Assembly: GCF_006439055.1 (NCBI RefSeq)
Contig: NZ_RCZC01000002.1
Location: 577,350 to 641,349 of the forward strand
Reading direction: 5' to 3'
Length of the DNA stretch: 64,000 bases
Origin: Sphingomonas glacialis
Lineage (GTDB): Bacteria > Pseudomonadota > Alphaproteobacteria > Sphingomonadales > Sphingomonadaceae
Part shown: piece after piece, positions 8,876 to 17,674 of the stretch
Position numbering within the stretch: the stretch's first letter is position 1
How the letters are laid out: every line of letters starts with the position of its first letter
Position numbers and translations under genes: made by a program
Notes under the pieces: generated by a model
Told to the model about the DNA's origin: nothing
Database searches by the model: none
What the model saw: only the letters and a program-made list of their open reading frames with translations

Positions 8876-8978
8876 TCCGTCACCCCGGCCTCGTGCCGGG
8901 GTCCACCGGGCCGCATGCGCTTCGTCGGCAGCGCGCGCGGCACGGTGGACCCCGGGACAAGCCCGGGGTGACGACGGA
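8876..8978. repeat. GTCACCCCGG-type inverted repeat
   Basis: Left arm beginning CGTCACCCCGG (8878 onward) and right arm ending CCGGGGTGACG (to 8974) form an imperfect palindrome of about 35 bases per arm around a variable centre. A sibling copy is at 18656-18755. It lies directly downstream of the oxidoreductase stop and could fold as a strong RNA hairpin. Confidence 0.8.
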
Positions 8979-9023
8979 TGGAGTGCCGGCCCCAAGCCCT
9001 GTAGTTCTCTCTTCTTCTGCTCC

Positions 9024-9163
9024 GCGTCCTCCGCGCCTCTGCGCGAACCAATCTTCTTTTTTGCGCGCAGAGGCGCTGAGGACGCAGAGAGGTTGCTCTT
9101 CGTGTCTTCGCGCCTTCGCGTGAACCAACCTTCTTTTCCACGCGAAGACGCGAAGACGCGAAG
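9024..9163. repeat. Pair of palindromes with CGCGAAGA repeats
   Basis: Two inverted repeats share the spacer AACCAAYCTTCTTTT. The first pairs GCGTCCTCCGCGCCTCTGCG (9024) with its partner at 9063-9085. The second pairs CTTCGTGTCTTCGCG (9098) with CACGCGAAGACGCGAAG (9139). The right arm carries three direct copies of CGCGAAGA. Together with 8876-8978 they fill the 308-base gap between convergent genes, and may terminate both. Confidence 0.75.
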
Positions 9164-9176
9164 ACGCGAAAGCGGC

Positions 9177-10601
9177 TTACGAACTGGCGACGCGCCCCGC
9201 CGCCACCCGTCGCTCAGACACCCAAACATAGCCCGCGAACACCACCACCACCGCTGCCATCACCCCAACCCAAACCGGCCCGATCGTCTCCCACAGCAGA
9301 TAGACGTTGAGCGCCGCGATCACGCTGCAGATCGCGTACCCAACGACCTTCACCCATAGCGGATTGGCATAGTCCCCCATCCGCGCACGGCTGCTCGTCA
9401 CCATCATCAGCGGGAAGATCGCGAACGGCAGCTGCATCGACAGCACGACCTGCGACACCACCAGCAGCGCGACGGTATCCTTGCCGCCGGTCGCCGAGAT
9501 CACCACCAGCGCCGGCACGATCGCGATCCCGCGCGTCACCAGCCGGCGGATCCACGGCGCGATGCGGATGCGAAGGAACCCCTCCATCACGATCTGCCCG
9601 GCAAGCGTCCCGGTAATCGTGCTCGACTGCCCCGAAGCGAGCAACGCCAGCGCAAACGCCGTCGCCGCCACGCCGCCCAAGGCCGGCCGCAGCAACTCGA
9701 ACGCCTGCCGCAAATCATCAACGACGATCCCCGAGCGCCAGAATACCGCCGCCGCCAGCACCAGGATCGCCGCATTGACGAAGAACGCCGCCCCCAGCGC
9801 AAGCACGGTATCGACCGTATTGAACCACAAGGCCGCCTTGACGTCGCGCTCGCTGCGACCGAACGCCCGCGTCTGGACGATCGAGCTGTGCAGATAGAGA
9901 TTATGCGGCATGACCGTCGCCCCGAGGATGCCGAGCGCGACCAGCAACGCCGCGGTATTGGGGATCGCCGGCGTGACCGCCCCCAGCGCGACCGCGCTCC
10001 AGTCGGGCTTGGCGAGCACGATCGTATAGGCAAAGCACGCCGCGATCGTCGCGATCAGCACCATCACCACCGCCTCGATCTTGCGGAACCCCAGATTGAT
10101 CAGCAGCAGCAGCAACAGCACGTCGAGACCGGTAACGAGCACGCCCCACACCAACGGCAGCCCCAGCAGCAAATTGAGCGCCACCGCCGACCCGACCACC
10201 TCGGCCAGATCGCAGGCGATGATCGCGATCTCGCAGAGCAGCCACAGAGCCACCGCTACCGGCCGCGGATAATACTCACGGCACGACTGCGCGAGGTCGC
10301 GCCCGGTGACGATGCCGAGCCGCGCGCAAAGGATCTGCAGGAAGATCGCCATCAGGTTCGACGCGAGGATGACCCACAACAGGGCATAGCCGAACTGGCT
10401 CCCCCCCGCGAGATCGGTCCCCCAATTGCCCGGATCCATATAGCCGACCGACACCAGGAACCCCGGCCCGGCAAACCCCAGCCACTGCCGCCAGCCCGCG
10501 CGCCGCGCGTCGCCCGTCGCCCACACCTTGAGCGTACGATGCGCCTCAGGCAGCGAAGGCGCCAAATCGTGCTGCGGCGATCGTTCAGGCAAAGTGGCCA
10601 T
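9177..10601 (-). CDS. mntH: Nramp-family divalent metal (Mn/Fe) transporter
   Basis: This 474-residue polytopic inner-membrane protein of the Nramp family imports Mn2+ or Fe2+ with protons. The metal-binding motifs are present: YMDPGNWGTDLAGG in the first helix (D-P-G-N) and TVMPHNLYLHSS in the sixth (M-P-H-N). About eleven hydrophobic segments are visible, with a soluble N-terminal stretch of about 35 residues. It is transcribed leftward, divergent from the ATPase zeta gene across a 199-base gap. I saw no clear MntR or Fur box there. Confidence 0.92.
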   Translation of the reverse strand: MATLPERSPQHDLAPSLPEAHRTLKVWATGDARRAGWRQWLGFAGPGFLVSVGYMDPGNWGTDLAGGSQFGYALLWVILASNLMAIFLQILCARLGIVTGRDLAQSCREYYPRPVAVALWLLCEIAIIACDLAEVVGSAVALNLLLGLPLVWGVLVTGLDVLLLLLLINLGFRKIEAVVMVLIATIAACFAYTIVLAKPDWSAVALGAVTPAIPNTAALLVALGILGATVMPHNLYLHSSIVQTRAFGRSERDVKAALWFNTVDTVLALGAAFFVNAAILVLAAAVFWRSGIVVDDLRQAFELLRPALGGVAATAFALALLASGQSSTITGTLAGQIVMEGFLRIRIAPWIRRLVTRGIAIVPALVVISATGGKDTVALLVVSQVVLSMQLPFAIFPLMMVTSSRARMGDYANPLWVKVVGYAICSVIAALNVYLLWETIGPVWVGVMAAVVVVFAGYVWVSERRVAAGRVASS

Positions 10602-10800
10602 CGATGGTCAAAACCCCGGCGTTGACCAACCGGCGGTCGGTCGCGTCTCCCCTGTTCCGTGCCGTTCCAGCGCCGCCCAAGCAAGCGTTTCAGTCACGAC
10701 AAAAGTGCTTTCGTCGGGCGCGGCGCCTGCGGGCGTTGCGCAAGTCCTGCGGCACGCTTATCTCGGACAGGCTATTTCGACAGGCCCAAGGGGACCGTAT

Positions 10801-11124
10801 ATGACCACTTTCGACGATCGCGAGCGCGCTTTCGAGACAAAATATGCCCGCGACGAGGAAGTTGCCTTCCGGATCGTGGCACGCCGAAACCGGTTGCTCG
10901 GACAATGGGCCGCGACGCAGATGAAGCTGACCAAGGAAGAATCGGACGCCTATGCCACCGCCGTGGTCCAGGCCGATTTCGAGGAAGCCGGCGACGAGGA
11001 CGTGATCCGCAAGCTCGTCAGCGACCTGACCGCCGCAGGCGTAGAGATCGACGAGCCGGCGATCCGCCGCGCGATCGAGGAAAAGACCGTCGAGGCGCGT
11101 CGCCAGTTGATGGGGTCCGAATAA
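10801..11124 (+). CDS. DUF1476 protein, F1-ATPase inhibitor zeta subunit
   Basis: A 107-residue protein beginning MTTFDDRERAFETKYARDEE, the DUF1476 signature. In Paracoccus and other alphaproteobacteria this family is the zeta subunit that binds F1-ATPase and blocks ATP hydrolysis. A four-helix all-alpha protein is expected. AAGGGGACC lies about 7 bases upstream of the ATG. The stop overlaps the bolA start by one base (TAATG), indicating coupled translation. The order DUF1476-bolA-grxD suggests one operon of small regulatory proteins. Confidence 0.9.
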   Translation: MTTFDDRERAFETKYARDEEVAFRIVARRNRLLGQWAATQMKLTKEESDAYATAVVQADFEEAGDEDVIRKLVSDLTAAGVEIDEPAIRRAIEEKTVEARRQLMGSE

Positions 11125-11363
11125 TGCCGATGGCCGCCGACGAGATCGTGTCGTTGATCGTCGCGGGGATTCCCGACGCGCAGGTCGAGATGACCGATCT
11201 GGCGGGCGACAACAACCATTGGGCGGCGCGCGTCGTGTCCGAAAGTTTCCGGGGGCTTCCCCGCCTCAAGCAACAGCGCGCCGTCTACGCCGCGCTCGGT
11301 GACAAGATGGGGGGCGTGCTCCACGCGCTTCAGCTGACCACCGCAGTCCCAGTCCAGGAGTAA
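11124..11363 (+). CDS. BolA family protein
   Basis: A 79-residue BolA-like protein. It has the class II KH-like fold pattern with an acidic beta-strand [20 protein letters not shown] and the end motif [25 protein letters not shown], which includes the conserved H near the C terminus. BolA proteins bind monothiol glutaredoxins and share a 2Fe-2S cluster through His and Cys ligands. The monothiol glutaredoxin gene follows 5 bases downstream. The start is either the ATG at 11124 (overlapping the previous stop) or the second ATG at 11130. Confidence 0.9.
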   Translation: MPMAADEIVSLIVAGIPDAQVEMTDLAGDNNHWAARVVSESFRGLPRLKQQRAVYAALGDKMGGVLHALQLTTAVPVQE

Positions 11364-11368
11364 GTATC

Positions 11369-11704
11369 ATGAGCACCGACCCCGACCAGATCCGCATCGC
11401 CGAGCTCGTCCAGAAGAGCGACGTCGTCCTGTTCATGAAGGGCAGCCCGCTCTTCCCGCAATGCGGCTTTTCGAGCCGTGCGGTCGCGATCCTTAATCAT
11501 CTCGGCGCCGAGTTCGACAGCGTCGACGTGCTGCAGGACCAGGGCGTGCGCCAGGGGATCAAGCAATTCTCCGACTGGCCGACGATCCCGCAGCTCTATG
11601 TGAAGGGTGAATTCGTCGGCGGCTCGGACATCATGATGGAAATGTACGAGAGCGGCGAGCTCGCCGCGCTGCTGACCGAACAGGGCGTCACCGCCGAGAA
11701 GTGA
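11369..11704 (+). CDS. grxD: Monothiol glutaredoxin (Grx4 type)
   Basis: A 111-residue monothiol glutaredoxin with active site QCGFS at about residues 29-33, the cis-Pro motif WPTIPQLYV and the glutathione-binding GGSDIMMEM. The family carries or traffics 2Fe-2S clusters with BolA, whose gene is immediately upstream. The loop before the active site reads [11 protein letters not shown] instead of the usual GTPxxPxCGFS, a small change. A strong hairpin 12 bases after the stop probably ends this operon. Confidence 0.95.
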   Translation: MSTDPDQIRIAELVQKSDVVLFMKGSPLFPQCGFSSRAVAILNHLGAEFDSVDVLQDQGVRQGIKQFSDWPTIPQLYVKGEFVGGSDIMMEMYESGELAALLTEQGVTAEK

Positions 11705-11716
11705 GGATGCCGGGTC

Positions 11717-11749
11717 GGGCGGGCCGCGCTCTGTAGCGCTGGCCCGCCC
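11717..11749 (+). terminator. Terminator-like hairpin after grxD
   Basis: A perfect 9-bp stem GGGCGGGCC/GGCCCGCCC continues into GCGCT-CTGT-AGCGC with a single bulged T. It begins 13 bases after the grxD stop. No T-run follows, so efficiency as an intrinsic terminator is uncertain. Confidence 0.65.
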
Positions 11750-12112
11750 TGCTGAAGCGATTACCGCTCGGCATGCACAGAGTGTTGCATCCCGCGTGCC
11801 AGTTTCATGAAAGCCCGGTTTCCGGCGGTTTATCTGGTTAACGTCCACAACCGCGATACCGGAGCTGTAAGAACTTCCGACAGATCTGCAGGGAATGCAC
11901 GGAAGTACCGGATCCGCGGGGGCACGACGGTCACGGTGCCGCCTGCACCGACGGGGTTCGAATCTTCTTCTAAAAGCCCCTCCCCTTCAGGGGAGGGGTT
12001 GGGGTGGGGAAGTGACTACTGCCGTCAGTCTCGCTGAGCCTTCCTGGGTGGAGACCCAGGACACCACACGCGTCCCTCAGACCTACCCAAGCCGCCGCAC
12101 CCCCGCTACAAA
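11750..12112. other. Intergenic region before the ThDP enzyme
   Basis: This is the bulk of a 408-base gap without a convincing gene. It holds a CCCCTCCCCT/AGGGGAGGGG hairpin (11977-11998) of the repeat family seen elsewhere, and a small stem CCTGGGT-GGAG-ACCCAGG at 12043-12060. A T-arm-like GGTTCGAATC lies at 11955 without the rest of a tRNA. A 76-codon frame at 11807 runs into the repeat and does not look coding. The ThDP gene promoter must lie here but I cannot place it. Confidence 0.5.
11973..12010. repeat. CCCCTCCCC/GGGGAGGGG hairpin repeat
   Basis: A stem CCCCTCCCCT-TC-AGGGGAGGGG followed by TTGGGGTGGGG. The same string recurs at 48405-48500, identifying a dispersed repeat half-element. 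Confidence 0.75.
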
Positions 12113-13792
12113 ATGGGGATGACCACCTCCCCCACCCCCCGCACCGGCGGGCGCATCCTCGTCGATCAACTCGTCGCGCAAGGGTGCGACCGGATCTTCA
12201 CCGTCCCCGGCGAGAGCTTCCTCGCGGTGCTCGACGCGCTCCACGACACGCCGCAGATCGATCTGGTGGTGTGCCGGCAGGAGGGCGGCGTCGGCTTCAT
12301 GGCATGCGCCGATGGTGCGCTGGCTGGGCGCCCTGGCGTCGCCTTCGTCACGCGCGGGCCGGGCGCGACCAATGCCTCGATCGGCGTCCATGTCGCGATG
12401 CAGGATTCGCAGCCGATGGTGCTGTTCATCGGCGACGTCGACCGCGGTACCAAGGACCGCGAGGCGTTCCAGGAAATCGACTTTCCCGCGATGTTCACGC
12501 CGATCGCGAAATGGGCGGCGAAGATCGACGACGCGCGCCGCATCCCCGAATATATCGCGCGGGCGTGGAACGTAGCAATGTCCGGGCGGCCGGGGCCGGT
12601 CGTGCTCGCTTTGCCTGAGGACATGCTCCTCGACGAGGTGGTGGCGATCGACCGCCCGCCCGTCGAACGCGTCGTGCAGGCCTGCGATCCGATCCAGATG
12701 GGCACGCTCGCCGCAGCGCTGGGCGAGGCCGAGCGTCCGCTCGCGATCATCGGCGGCGCCGGTTGGACCGCCGATGCCGCGCGCGATTTCGCCGCCTGGG
12801 CCGAGCGATCGGGCGTCCCCGTCGCTTCGGCCTTCCGCCGCCAGGATGCGATCTCGAACGAATCGCCGGTCTGGGCTGGCAATCTCGGTTATGGTCCCAA
12901 TCCAGCGCTCGTCGCCCGAATCCGCGAGGCCGATCTGCTGATCGTCGCCGGCCCCCGGCTCGGCGAGGCGACCACCGATGGCTACACGCTGATCACGCCC
13001 GATCATCCCGGCCAGCACATCGTCCACATCCACCCCGATCCGAATGAACTCGGCCAGACCTATCGCGCCGATCTGGCGATCTGCGCCGACATGACTTCCT
13101 TCGCCGACGCGCTGCTCGCGATCGACATGCCGATGCTCGATTCGGGCGCGGACGCCCATGCCGACTATCGCGCCTGGTCGACGCCCGTCCCGCGCGACGG
13201 GGTAACGCTCGACCTCGGCCCCTGCGTCGCCGCGATGCGCGAGCACCTCCCCACCGACAGCATCATCTGCAACGGCGCGGGCAATTACAGCGGCTGGTGG
13301 CACCGCTACTGGCGCTATGCCGGCCCCGGCACGCAGCTCGCGCCGACCGCTGGCGCGATGGGCTACGGTGTCCCTGCCGCGACTGCCGCAGCCCTGCGCC
13401 ATCCCGACCGCACCGTCGTCGCACTCGCCGGCGACGGCTGCTTCCTGATGAACGGCCAGGAACTCGCCACCGCGGTCGCGCATGGCGCGAACATGCTCGT
13501 GCTGGTCGTCGACAACAGCACCTACGGCACGATCCGCATGCATCAGGAGCGCGAATTCCCCGATCGCGTCAGCGGCACGGCGCTCTGCAATCCCGATTTC
13601 GCCGCGCTCGGCCGCGCCTATGGCTGCTGGGCGGAGACGGTCGAGACCACAGCGCAATTCGCCCCGGCGCTCGCCCGCGCGATGGCCGAGACCGGCGTGC
13701 GGCTGCTCCACCTCAAGACCGATATCGAGGCGATCACCGCCGCGACGACGCTGACCGCCATGAAAGCGCGCATGAAAAAGGCCGCCCCGTAA
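12113..13792 (+). CDS. Thiamine-pyrophosphate-dependent enzyme, acetolactate-synthase-like
   Basis: This 559-residue protein has the three-domain ThDP fold. The N-terminal domain carries the activating glutamate in VVCRQEGGVGFMACADGAL (near residue 52) and VTRGPGATNASIG. The centre resembles the acetolactate synthase middle domain, and the C-terminal domain carries the Mg-ThDP motif GDGCFLMNGQELATA with the later N in VVDNSTYGTI. The real acetolactate synthase ilvB is at 44888 with its small subunit, so this paralogue probably has another 2-keto acid substrate, not identifiable here. It has no clear ribosome site before ATG 12113 or 12119 and may be leaderless. A terminator overlaps its stop codon. 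Confidence 0.85.
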   Translation: MGMTTSPTPRTGGRILVDQLVAQGCDRIFTVPGESFLAVLDALHDTPQIDLVVCRQEGGVGFMACADGALAGRPGVAFVTRGPGATNASIGVHVAMQDSQPMVLFIGDVDRGTKDREAFQEIDFPAMFTPIAKWAAKIDDARRIPEYIARAWNVAMSGRPGPVVLALPEDMLLDEVVAIDRPPVERVVQACDPIQMGTLAAALGEAERPLAIIGGAGWTADAARDFAAWAERSGVPVASAFRRQDAISNESPVWAGNLGYGPNPALVARIREADLLIVAGPRLGEATTDGYTLITPDHPGQHIVHIHPDPNELGQTYRADLAICADMTSFADALLAIDMPMLDSGADAHADYRAWSTPVPRDGVTLDLGPCVAAMREHLPTDSIICNGAGNYSGWWHRYWRYAGPGTQLAPTAGAMGYGVPAATAAALRHPDRTVVALAGDGCFLMNGQELATAVAHGANMLVLVVDNSTYGTIRMHQEREFPDRVSGTALCNPDFAALGRAYGCWAETVETTAQFAPALARAMAETGVRLLHLKTDIEAITAATTLTAMKARMKKAAP

Positions 13793-13806
13793 CCGGAGCG
13801 GCCTTT
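13777..13806. terminator. Bidirectional intrinsic terminator overlapping the stop codon
   Basis: The stem AAAGGCCGC/GCGGCCTTT, with further C-G pairs inside, has the TAA stop of the ThDP gene in its loop. It ends in TTTCCTT on the plus strand and in a run of T opposite AAAAA on the minus strand. It can therefore also terminate the convergent csbD gene that ends at 13836. Confidence 0.8.
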
Positions 13807-13835
13807 CCTTACGCTTTACGCAAATGATCCGAAGA

Positions 13836-14006
13836 TCAGATATCGTCGCCGAGCGCGCCCTTGACCTTACCGGCAGTCTGCTGGGCCTTGCCCTTCAGTT
13901 CCTGCGCGGCGCCTTCGGCCTGCGTGTCAGGATTGTCGCTGTGCTGCTTGGCCTTGCCAATGGCTTCATTGACGTTGCCTTTGATCTTGTCGACGAACTC
14001 GCCCAT
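13836..14006 (-). CDS. CsbD family stress protein
   Basis: A 56-residue reverse-strand gene, beginning MGEFVDKIKGNVNEAIGKAK and continuing AAQELKGKAQQTAGKVKGAL, the repeated helical pattern of CsbD proteins. AAAGGA lies 7 bases upstream of the ATG. CsbD proteins are small, hydrophilic and induced by the general stress response; their molecular role is unknown. The upstream EcfG-type promoter (14065-14089) shows that here too the gene is under the alphaproteobacterial stress sigma factor. A GATGTCG-CGAAC-CGACATC hairpin lies in the leader at 14028-14046. Confidence 0.9.
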   Translation of the reverse strand: MGEFVDKIKGNVNEAIGKAKQHSDNPDTQAEGAAQELKGKAQQTAGKVKGALGDDI

Positions 14007-14064
14007 GATTGTGTCCTTTCAGTGTGCGATGTCGCGAACCGACATCGTCTACTCACACAGGTTC

Positions 14065-14089
14065 AACGGACTAATCTCGCGCTGGTTCC
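14065..14089 (-). promoter_or_regulatory. EcfG-type general stress promoter of csbD
   Basis: On the minus strand GGAAC (14089-14085) is followed after exactly 16 bases by CGTT (14068-14065). This is the consensus for sigma EcfG promoters of alphaproteobacteria (GGAAC-N16/17-CGTT). The predicted transcript starts about 50 bases before the csbD start. A scan of other GGAAC or GTTCC sites in the window found no second match with correct spacing. Confidence 0.85.
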
Positions 14090-14121
14090 ATGACGTTTGT
14101 GTCATTCTGTGGCCGAAACCG

Positions 14122-15129
14122 TCAGATCAGCCCCGCCAGCGGGCTCGACGGATCGGCATACATCCGCCGCCCCATCCGCCCGGCGCGGTAAGCGAGCCGC
14201 CCCGCCTCGACCCCGGCCTTCATCGCCGCCGCCATCATCACCGGGTCCTTTGCTTCCGCGATCGCGGTGTTCATCAGCACGCCGTCGCAGCCGAGCTCCA
14301 TCGCCTGTGCCGCCTCGGACGCGGTGCCGACTCCGGCATCGACCAGCACCGGCACCTTCGCACCCTCGACGATCAGCCGGATCGTGACGCGGTTCTGGAT
14401 CCCCAGCCCCGAACCGATCGGCGCGCCCAGCGGCATGATCGCGACCGCACCGACATCCTCGAGCCGCTTCGCCGCGATCGGATCGTCGACGCAATAGACC
14501 ATCGGCAGGAAGCCTTCCTTGGCGAGAATCTCGGTCGCGCGCAGCGTCTCGACCATGTCGGGATAGAGCGTGCGCGCTTCGCCGAGCACTTCGAGCTTCA
14601 CCAGATCCCAGCCGCCCGCCTCACGCGCGAGCCGCAGCGTGCGGATCGCCGATTCGGCGTCGAAGCAGCCCGCGGTGTTGGGGAGATAAGTGACCTTCTT
14701 GGGATCGATGAAGTCGGTCAGCATCGGCGCATTGCGGTCCGACACATTGACGCGGCGCACCGCGACGGTGACGATCTCGGCGCCCGACGCTTCGAGCGCC
14801 GCGGCGTTCTGCGCGAAGTCCTTATACTTGCCCGTGCCGACGATGAGCCGCGACCGGAAGGTCCGCCCCGCGACGGTCCAGGTGTCGGCATCGACCGCGG
14901 CGGCATGATCGCCGCCCCCAACGAAATGCACGATCTCGAGCTCGTCGCCATCCTCGACCAGCACCTCGGCCAGCGTCGAGCGCGGCACGACTTCGAGGTT
15001 GCGTTCGATCGCGACCTTTTCGGGCATCAGCCCCAAATCCTGCGCCAGCTCGGCGAGCGTCAGCCCGCTGCGCACACGGCGATGCTCGCCATTGACCTGG
15101 ATGCTGACGGTTCCATCGGTATGCGGCAC
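14122..15129 (-). CDS. thiG: ThiS-ThiG fusion, sulfur carrier and thiazole synthase
   Basis: A 335-residue fusion from GTG 15129. Residues 1 to about 75 form a ThiS-like ubiquitin fold ending in the carrier motif IVHFVGGG. The rest is Thi[18 protein letters not shown], the lysine-bearing [17 protein letters not shown], and the phosphate-binding [15 protein letters not shown]. ThiG makes the thiazole ring of thiamine from deoxyxylulose phosphate, dehydroglycine and ThiS thiocarboxylate. In the fusion the Gly-Gly end is internal, so sulfur loading needs cleavage or a variant mechanism. A longer frame upstream of the GTG only translates a repeat, which argues for this start. It is convergent with csbD's stress promoter region. 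Confidence 0.9.
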   Translation of the reverse strand: MPHTDGTVSIQVNGEHRRVRSGLTLAELAQDLGLMPEKVAIERNLEVVPRSTLAEVLVEDGDELEIVHFVGGGDHAAAVDADTWTVAGRTFRSRLIVGTGKYKDFAQNAAALEASGAEIVTVAVRRVNVSDRNAPMLTDFIDPKKVTYLPNTAGCFDAESAIRTLRLAREAGGWDLVKLEVLGEARTLYPDMVETLRATEILAKEGFLPMVYCVDDPIAAKRLEDVGAVAIMPLGAPIGSGLGIQNRVTIRLIVEGAKVPVLVDAGVGTASEAAQAMELGCDGVLMNTAIAEAKDPVMMAAAMKAGVEAGRLAYRAGRMGRRMYADPSSPLAGLI

Positions 15130-15137
15130 GTTCGTTC

Positions 15138-15217
15138 CCCATTCGGGCTGAGCTTGGCGAAGCCCTGTGCTTCCCGCTCGGGAAGAACAGCCCTTCGACA
15201 AGCTCGGGGCGAACGGG
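15138..15217. repeat. TTCGGGCTGAGC-type palindromic repeat
   Basis: Left arm 15138-15176 and right arm 15179-15217 are imperfect inverted copies of about 39 bases, with GAGCTT, CGAAG and TTCCCG blocks conserved. It resembles the REP-like element common in sphingomonad genomes. It sits between the divergent thiSG and aroQ genes, and its edge lies just before the thiSG start. Confidence 0.75.
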
Positions 15218-15285
15218 CTATGGATCTGTCCAACTAGGCCCAGGCCAGGAAGCATTCAACCGCCCACAACCGGAAGTCCCGCGCG

Positions 15286-15720
15286 ATGCCCGAAACCATT
15301 TTCGTCCTCAACGGCCCCAACCTCAACCTGCTCGGCACGCGCGAGCCCGCCATTTACGGCCACGAAACGCTCGACGACATCGCCGGCCAACTCGAGGATC
15401 GCTCGCGTGAGCTCGGCCTGTCGATCGACCTGCGCCAATCGAATCACGAGGGGCATCTGATCGACTGGCTGCACGAGGCGCAGGCGCTCCCCGCCAAGGC
15501 CGTGCTGCTCAACGCCGGCGCCTATACCCACACCTCGATCGCGCTCTACGATGCGATCAAGGCGATCCGCACCCCGGTGATCGAGGTCCATCTGTCGAAC
15601 CCGCACGCGCGTGAAACCTTTCGTCACATGAGCCGTATCTCCCCCGTAGCGCACGGGACGATCTGCGGTTTCGGCGCGCTTTCCTATATGCTGGCGCTTG
15701 AAGCCGCCGCGCGTCTCTGA
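15286..15720 (+). CDS. aroQ: Type II 3-dehydroquinate dehydratase
   Basis: A 144-residue type II dehydroquinase for the third step of the shikimate pathway. It begins with [15 protein letters not shown] (catalytic Tyr follows in AIYG). It has the substrate-binding [12 protein letters not shown], the histidine-containing [13 protein letters not shown], and a closing [13 protein letters not shown]. It forms dodecamers in other species. The accB start lies 34 bases downstream, and aroQ-accB-accC is a common conserved order in alphaproteobacteria, so an operon is likely. Confidence 0.97.
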   Translation: MPETIFVLNGPNLNLLGTREPAIYGHETLDDIAGQLEDRSRELGLSIDLRQSNHEGHLIDWLHEAQALPAKAVLLNAGAYTHTSIALYDAIKAIRTPVIEVHLSNPHARETFRHMSRISPVAHGTICGFGALSYMLALEAAARL

Positions 15721-15754
15721 CAGGACGCGCCCCAACAAGGGAGATAAGGGTCGT

Positions 15755-16228
15755 ATGGCCGAAGATACACAGAAGGACGCAATGCGGATCGACGTCGATC
15801 TCGTGCGTCAGCTCGCTCAGTTGCTGGACGATACGCAGCTGACCGAGATCGAAGTCGAAGACGGCGGACGGAAAATCCGTATCGCCCGCAAGGCCGCGGC
15901 CGTCGCCGGCGCGGTGCAATATGCCCCCGCGCCCGTCGCCAGCGCACCGGCAGCCACCGCGCCCGTCGAGATCGTCGCGTCGCCGGCTGCCGCGTTCAAC
16001 GCGGTCAAGTCGCCAATGGTCGGCACCGCCTATCTGTCGCCCAACCCCGAGGCGAAGGCATTCGTCAGCGTCGGCGACAAGGTCGCCGCGGGTGACACGC
16101 TGCTGATCGTCGAGGCGATGAAGGTGATGAACCCGATCCTCGCGCCGAGCGCAGGCACGGTGAAGGCGGTGCTCGTCGAGAGCGGCCAGCCGGTCGAGTT
16201 CGACCAGCCGCTCGTGGTGGTCGAGTAA
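15755..16228 (+). CDS. accB: Acetyl-CoA carboxylase biotin carboxyl carrier protein
   Basis: This 157-residue BCCP has an N-terminal helical region ([17 protein letters not shown]), an Ala/Pro-rich linker at about residues 50-80, and a C-terminal biotinyl domain with the modification site EAMKVMN. I chose ATG 15755, preceded by GATAAGGG, over the longer frame from 15698, because the family begins near MAEDTQKD. accC follows 4 bases after the stop. AccB carries carboxybiotin between AccC and the carboxyltransferase in the first step of fatty acid synthesis. Confidence 0.96.
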   Translation: MAEDTQKDAMRIDVDLVRQLAQLLDDTQLTEIEVEDGGRKIRIARKAAAVAGAVQYAPAPVASAPAATAPVEIVASPAAAFNAVKSPMVGTAYLSPNPEAKAFVSVGDKVAAGDTLLIVEAMKVMNPILAPSAGTVKAVLVESGQPVEFDQPLVVVE

Positions 16229-16232
16229 GCAC

Positions 16233-17585
16233 GTGGCCGAGATCAAGAAGCTGCTGATCGCCAATCGCGGCGAGATCGCGCTGCGAATCCACCGCGCCTG
16301 CCACGAAATGGGCATCCAGACCGTCGCGGTGCATTCGACCGCAGATGCCGATGCGATGCACGTGCGACTCGCCGACCAGGCGATCTGCATCGGGCCGCCC
16401 TCGGCGACCGAGAGCTATCTCAACATCCCGAACATCATCTCGGCGGCCGAAATCTCGGGCGCCGACGCGATCCATCCGGGCTATGGCTTCCTCTCGGAGA
16501 ACGCCAAGTTCGCCGAGATCATCGAAGCGCACGGCATCATCTTCGTGGGGCCGAAGCCCGAGCATATCCGCACGATGGGCGACAAGATCGAGGCCAAGCG
16601 CACCGCCGGCGCGCTCGGCCTGCCGCTCGTGCCCGGCTCGGCCGGCCCGATCAGCGATCTCGCCGAAGCCAAGGAAATCGCGGCGCAGGCCGGTTACCCG
16701 GTGATCATCAAGGCCGCGTCGGGCGGCGGTGGTCGCGGGATGAAGGTCTGCACCTCCGAGGACCAGCTCGAGACGCTGATGCAGCAGGCCGGCAGCGAGG
16801 CGAAGGCCGCGTTCGGCGATGCGACGGTCTATCTCGAGAAATATCTCGGCAACCCGCGCCACATCGAATTCCAGGTGTTCGGCGACGGCGAAGGCAATGC
16901 GATCCACTTGGGCGAGCGCGACTGCTCGCTCCAGCGCCGTCACCAGAAGGTCCTGGAAGAGGCCCCCTCCCCCGTGCTGGGCGAAGAAGACCGCGCGCGG
17001 ATGGGCGGCGTTTGTGCGAAGGCGATGGCCGACATGGGCTATCGCGGCGCGGGGACGATCGAATTCCTGTGGGAAAACGGCGAGTTCTATTTCATCGAAA
17101 TGAACACCCGCCTGCAGGTCGAACATCCCGTCACCGAGGCGATCACCGGGCTCGACCTGGTGCGCGAACAGATCCGCATCGCGGAAGGGCACGGCCTGAC
17201 GCTCCGCCAGGAAGACGTGCAGTTCCGCGGCCACGCGATCGAATGCCGCATCAACGCCGAGGACCCGCGCACCTTCGCGCCGTCGCCGGGGCTGGTGAAG
17301 GCGTATCACGCGCCGGGCGGCATGAACGTCCGCGTCGATAGCGGGCTCTATGCCGGCTACCGCGTCCCGCCTTACTACGATTCGATGGTCGCCAAGCTGA
17401 TCGTCTATGGCACGACGCGCGCCGGTGCGATCCGCCGCCTGCGCCGTGCGCTCGAGGAAATGGTGATCGACGGCCCGACGACGACGATCCCGCTCCACCA
17501 GGCCTTGATCGAGGACCCCGACTTCCAGAAGGGCGACTACACGATCAAGTGGCTCGAGGAATGGCTCGCGCGGCAGGAAAGCTGA
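16233..17585 (+). CDS. accC: Acetyl-CoA carboxylase biotin carboxylase subunit
   Basis: A 450-residue biotin carboxylase from GTG 16233. It opens [15 protein letters not shown] and carries the ATP-grasp loop [12 protein letters not shown] near residue 165, [12 protein letters not shown], the catalytic [12 protein letters not shown], and [13 protein letters not shown]. Length and order are as in E. coli AccC. It carboxylates the biotin on AccB using ATP and bicarbonate. It starts 4 bases after accB. An 89-base gap with an inverted repeat follows. Confidence 0.97.
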   Translation: MAEIKKLLIANRGEIALRIHRACHEMGIQTVAVHSTADADAMHVRLADQAICIGPPSATESYLNIPNIISAAEISGADAIHPGYGFLSENAKFAEIIEAHGIIFVGPKPEHIRTMGDKIEAKRTAGALGLPLVPGSAGPISDLAEAKEIAAQAGYPVIIKAASGGGGRGMKVCTSEDQLETLMQQAGSEAKAAFGDATVYLEKYLGNPRHIEFQVFGDGEGNAIHLGERDCSLQRRHQKVLEEAPSPVLGEEDRARMGGVCAKAMADMGYRGAGTIEFLWENGEFYFIEMNTRLQVEHPVTEAITGLDLVREQIRIAEGHGLTLRQEDVQFRGHAIECRINAEDPRTFAPSPGLVKAYHAPGGMNVRVDSGLYAGYRVPPYYDSMVAKLIVYGTTRAGAIRRLRRALEEMVIDGPTTTIPLHQALIEDPDFQKGDYTIKWLEEWLARQES

Positions 17586-17591
17586 TCGCAC

Positions 17592-17669
17592 TCCCCCTTG
17601 TTATTCCTTGCGAAACCGTAATGATGCGGTGATCGGGGCCATGTCTCGGCGTCGGGGATGACAAGGGGA
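17592..17669. repeat. Inverted repeat after accC
   Basis: Left arm TCCCCCTTGTTATTCC and right arm GGGGATGACAAGGGGA are nearly perfect inverted copies about 45 bases apart. The right arm supplies the AAGGGGA that serves as the ribosome site of the next gene. Confidence 0.6.
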
Positions 17670-17674
17670 AGACG

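Noticed and set aside
11953..11965. GGGGTTCGAATCT resembling a tRNA or tmRNA T-arm
   Set aside because: No acceptor, anticodon or tag-peptide sequence could be fitted around it on either strand.
11807..12037. 76-codon frame in the gap before the ThDP enzyme
   Set aside because: Its second half is the dispersed CCCCTCCCC repeat and no family or ribosome site is evident.
15130..15255. N-terminal extension of the thiSG frame
   Set aside because: It translates the palindromic repeat, while ThiS homology begins at the GTG 15129.
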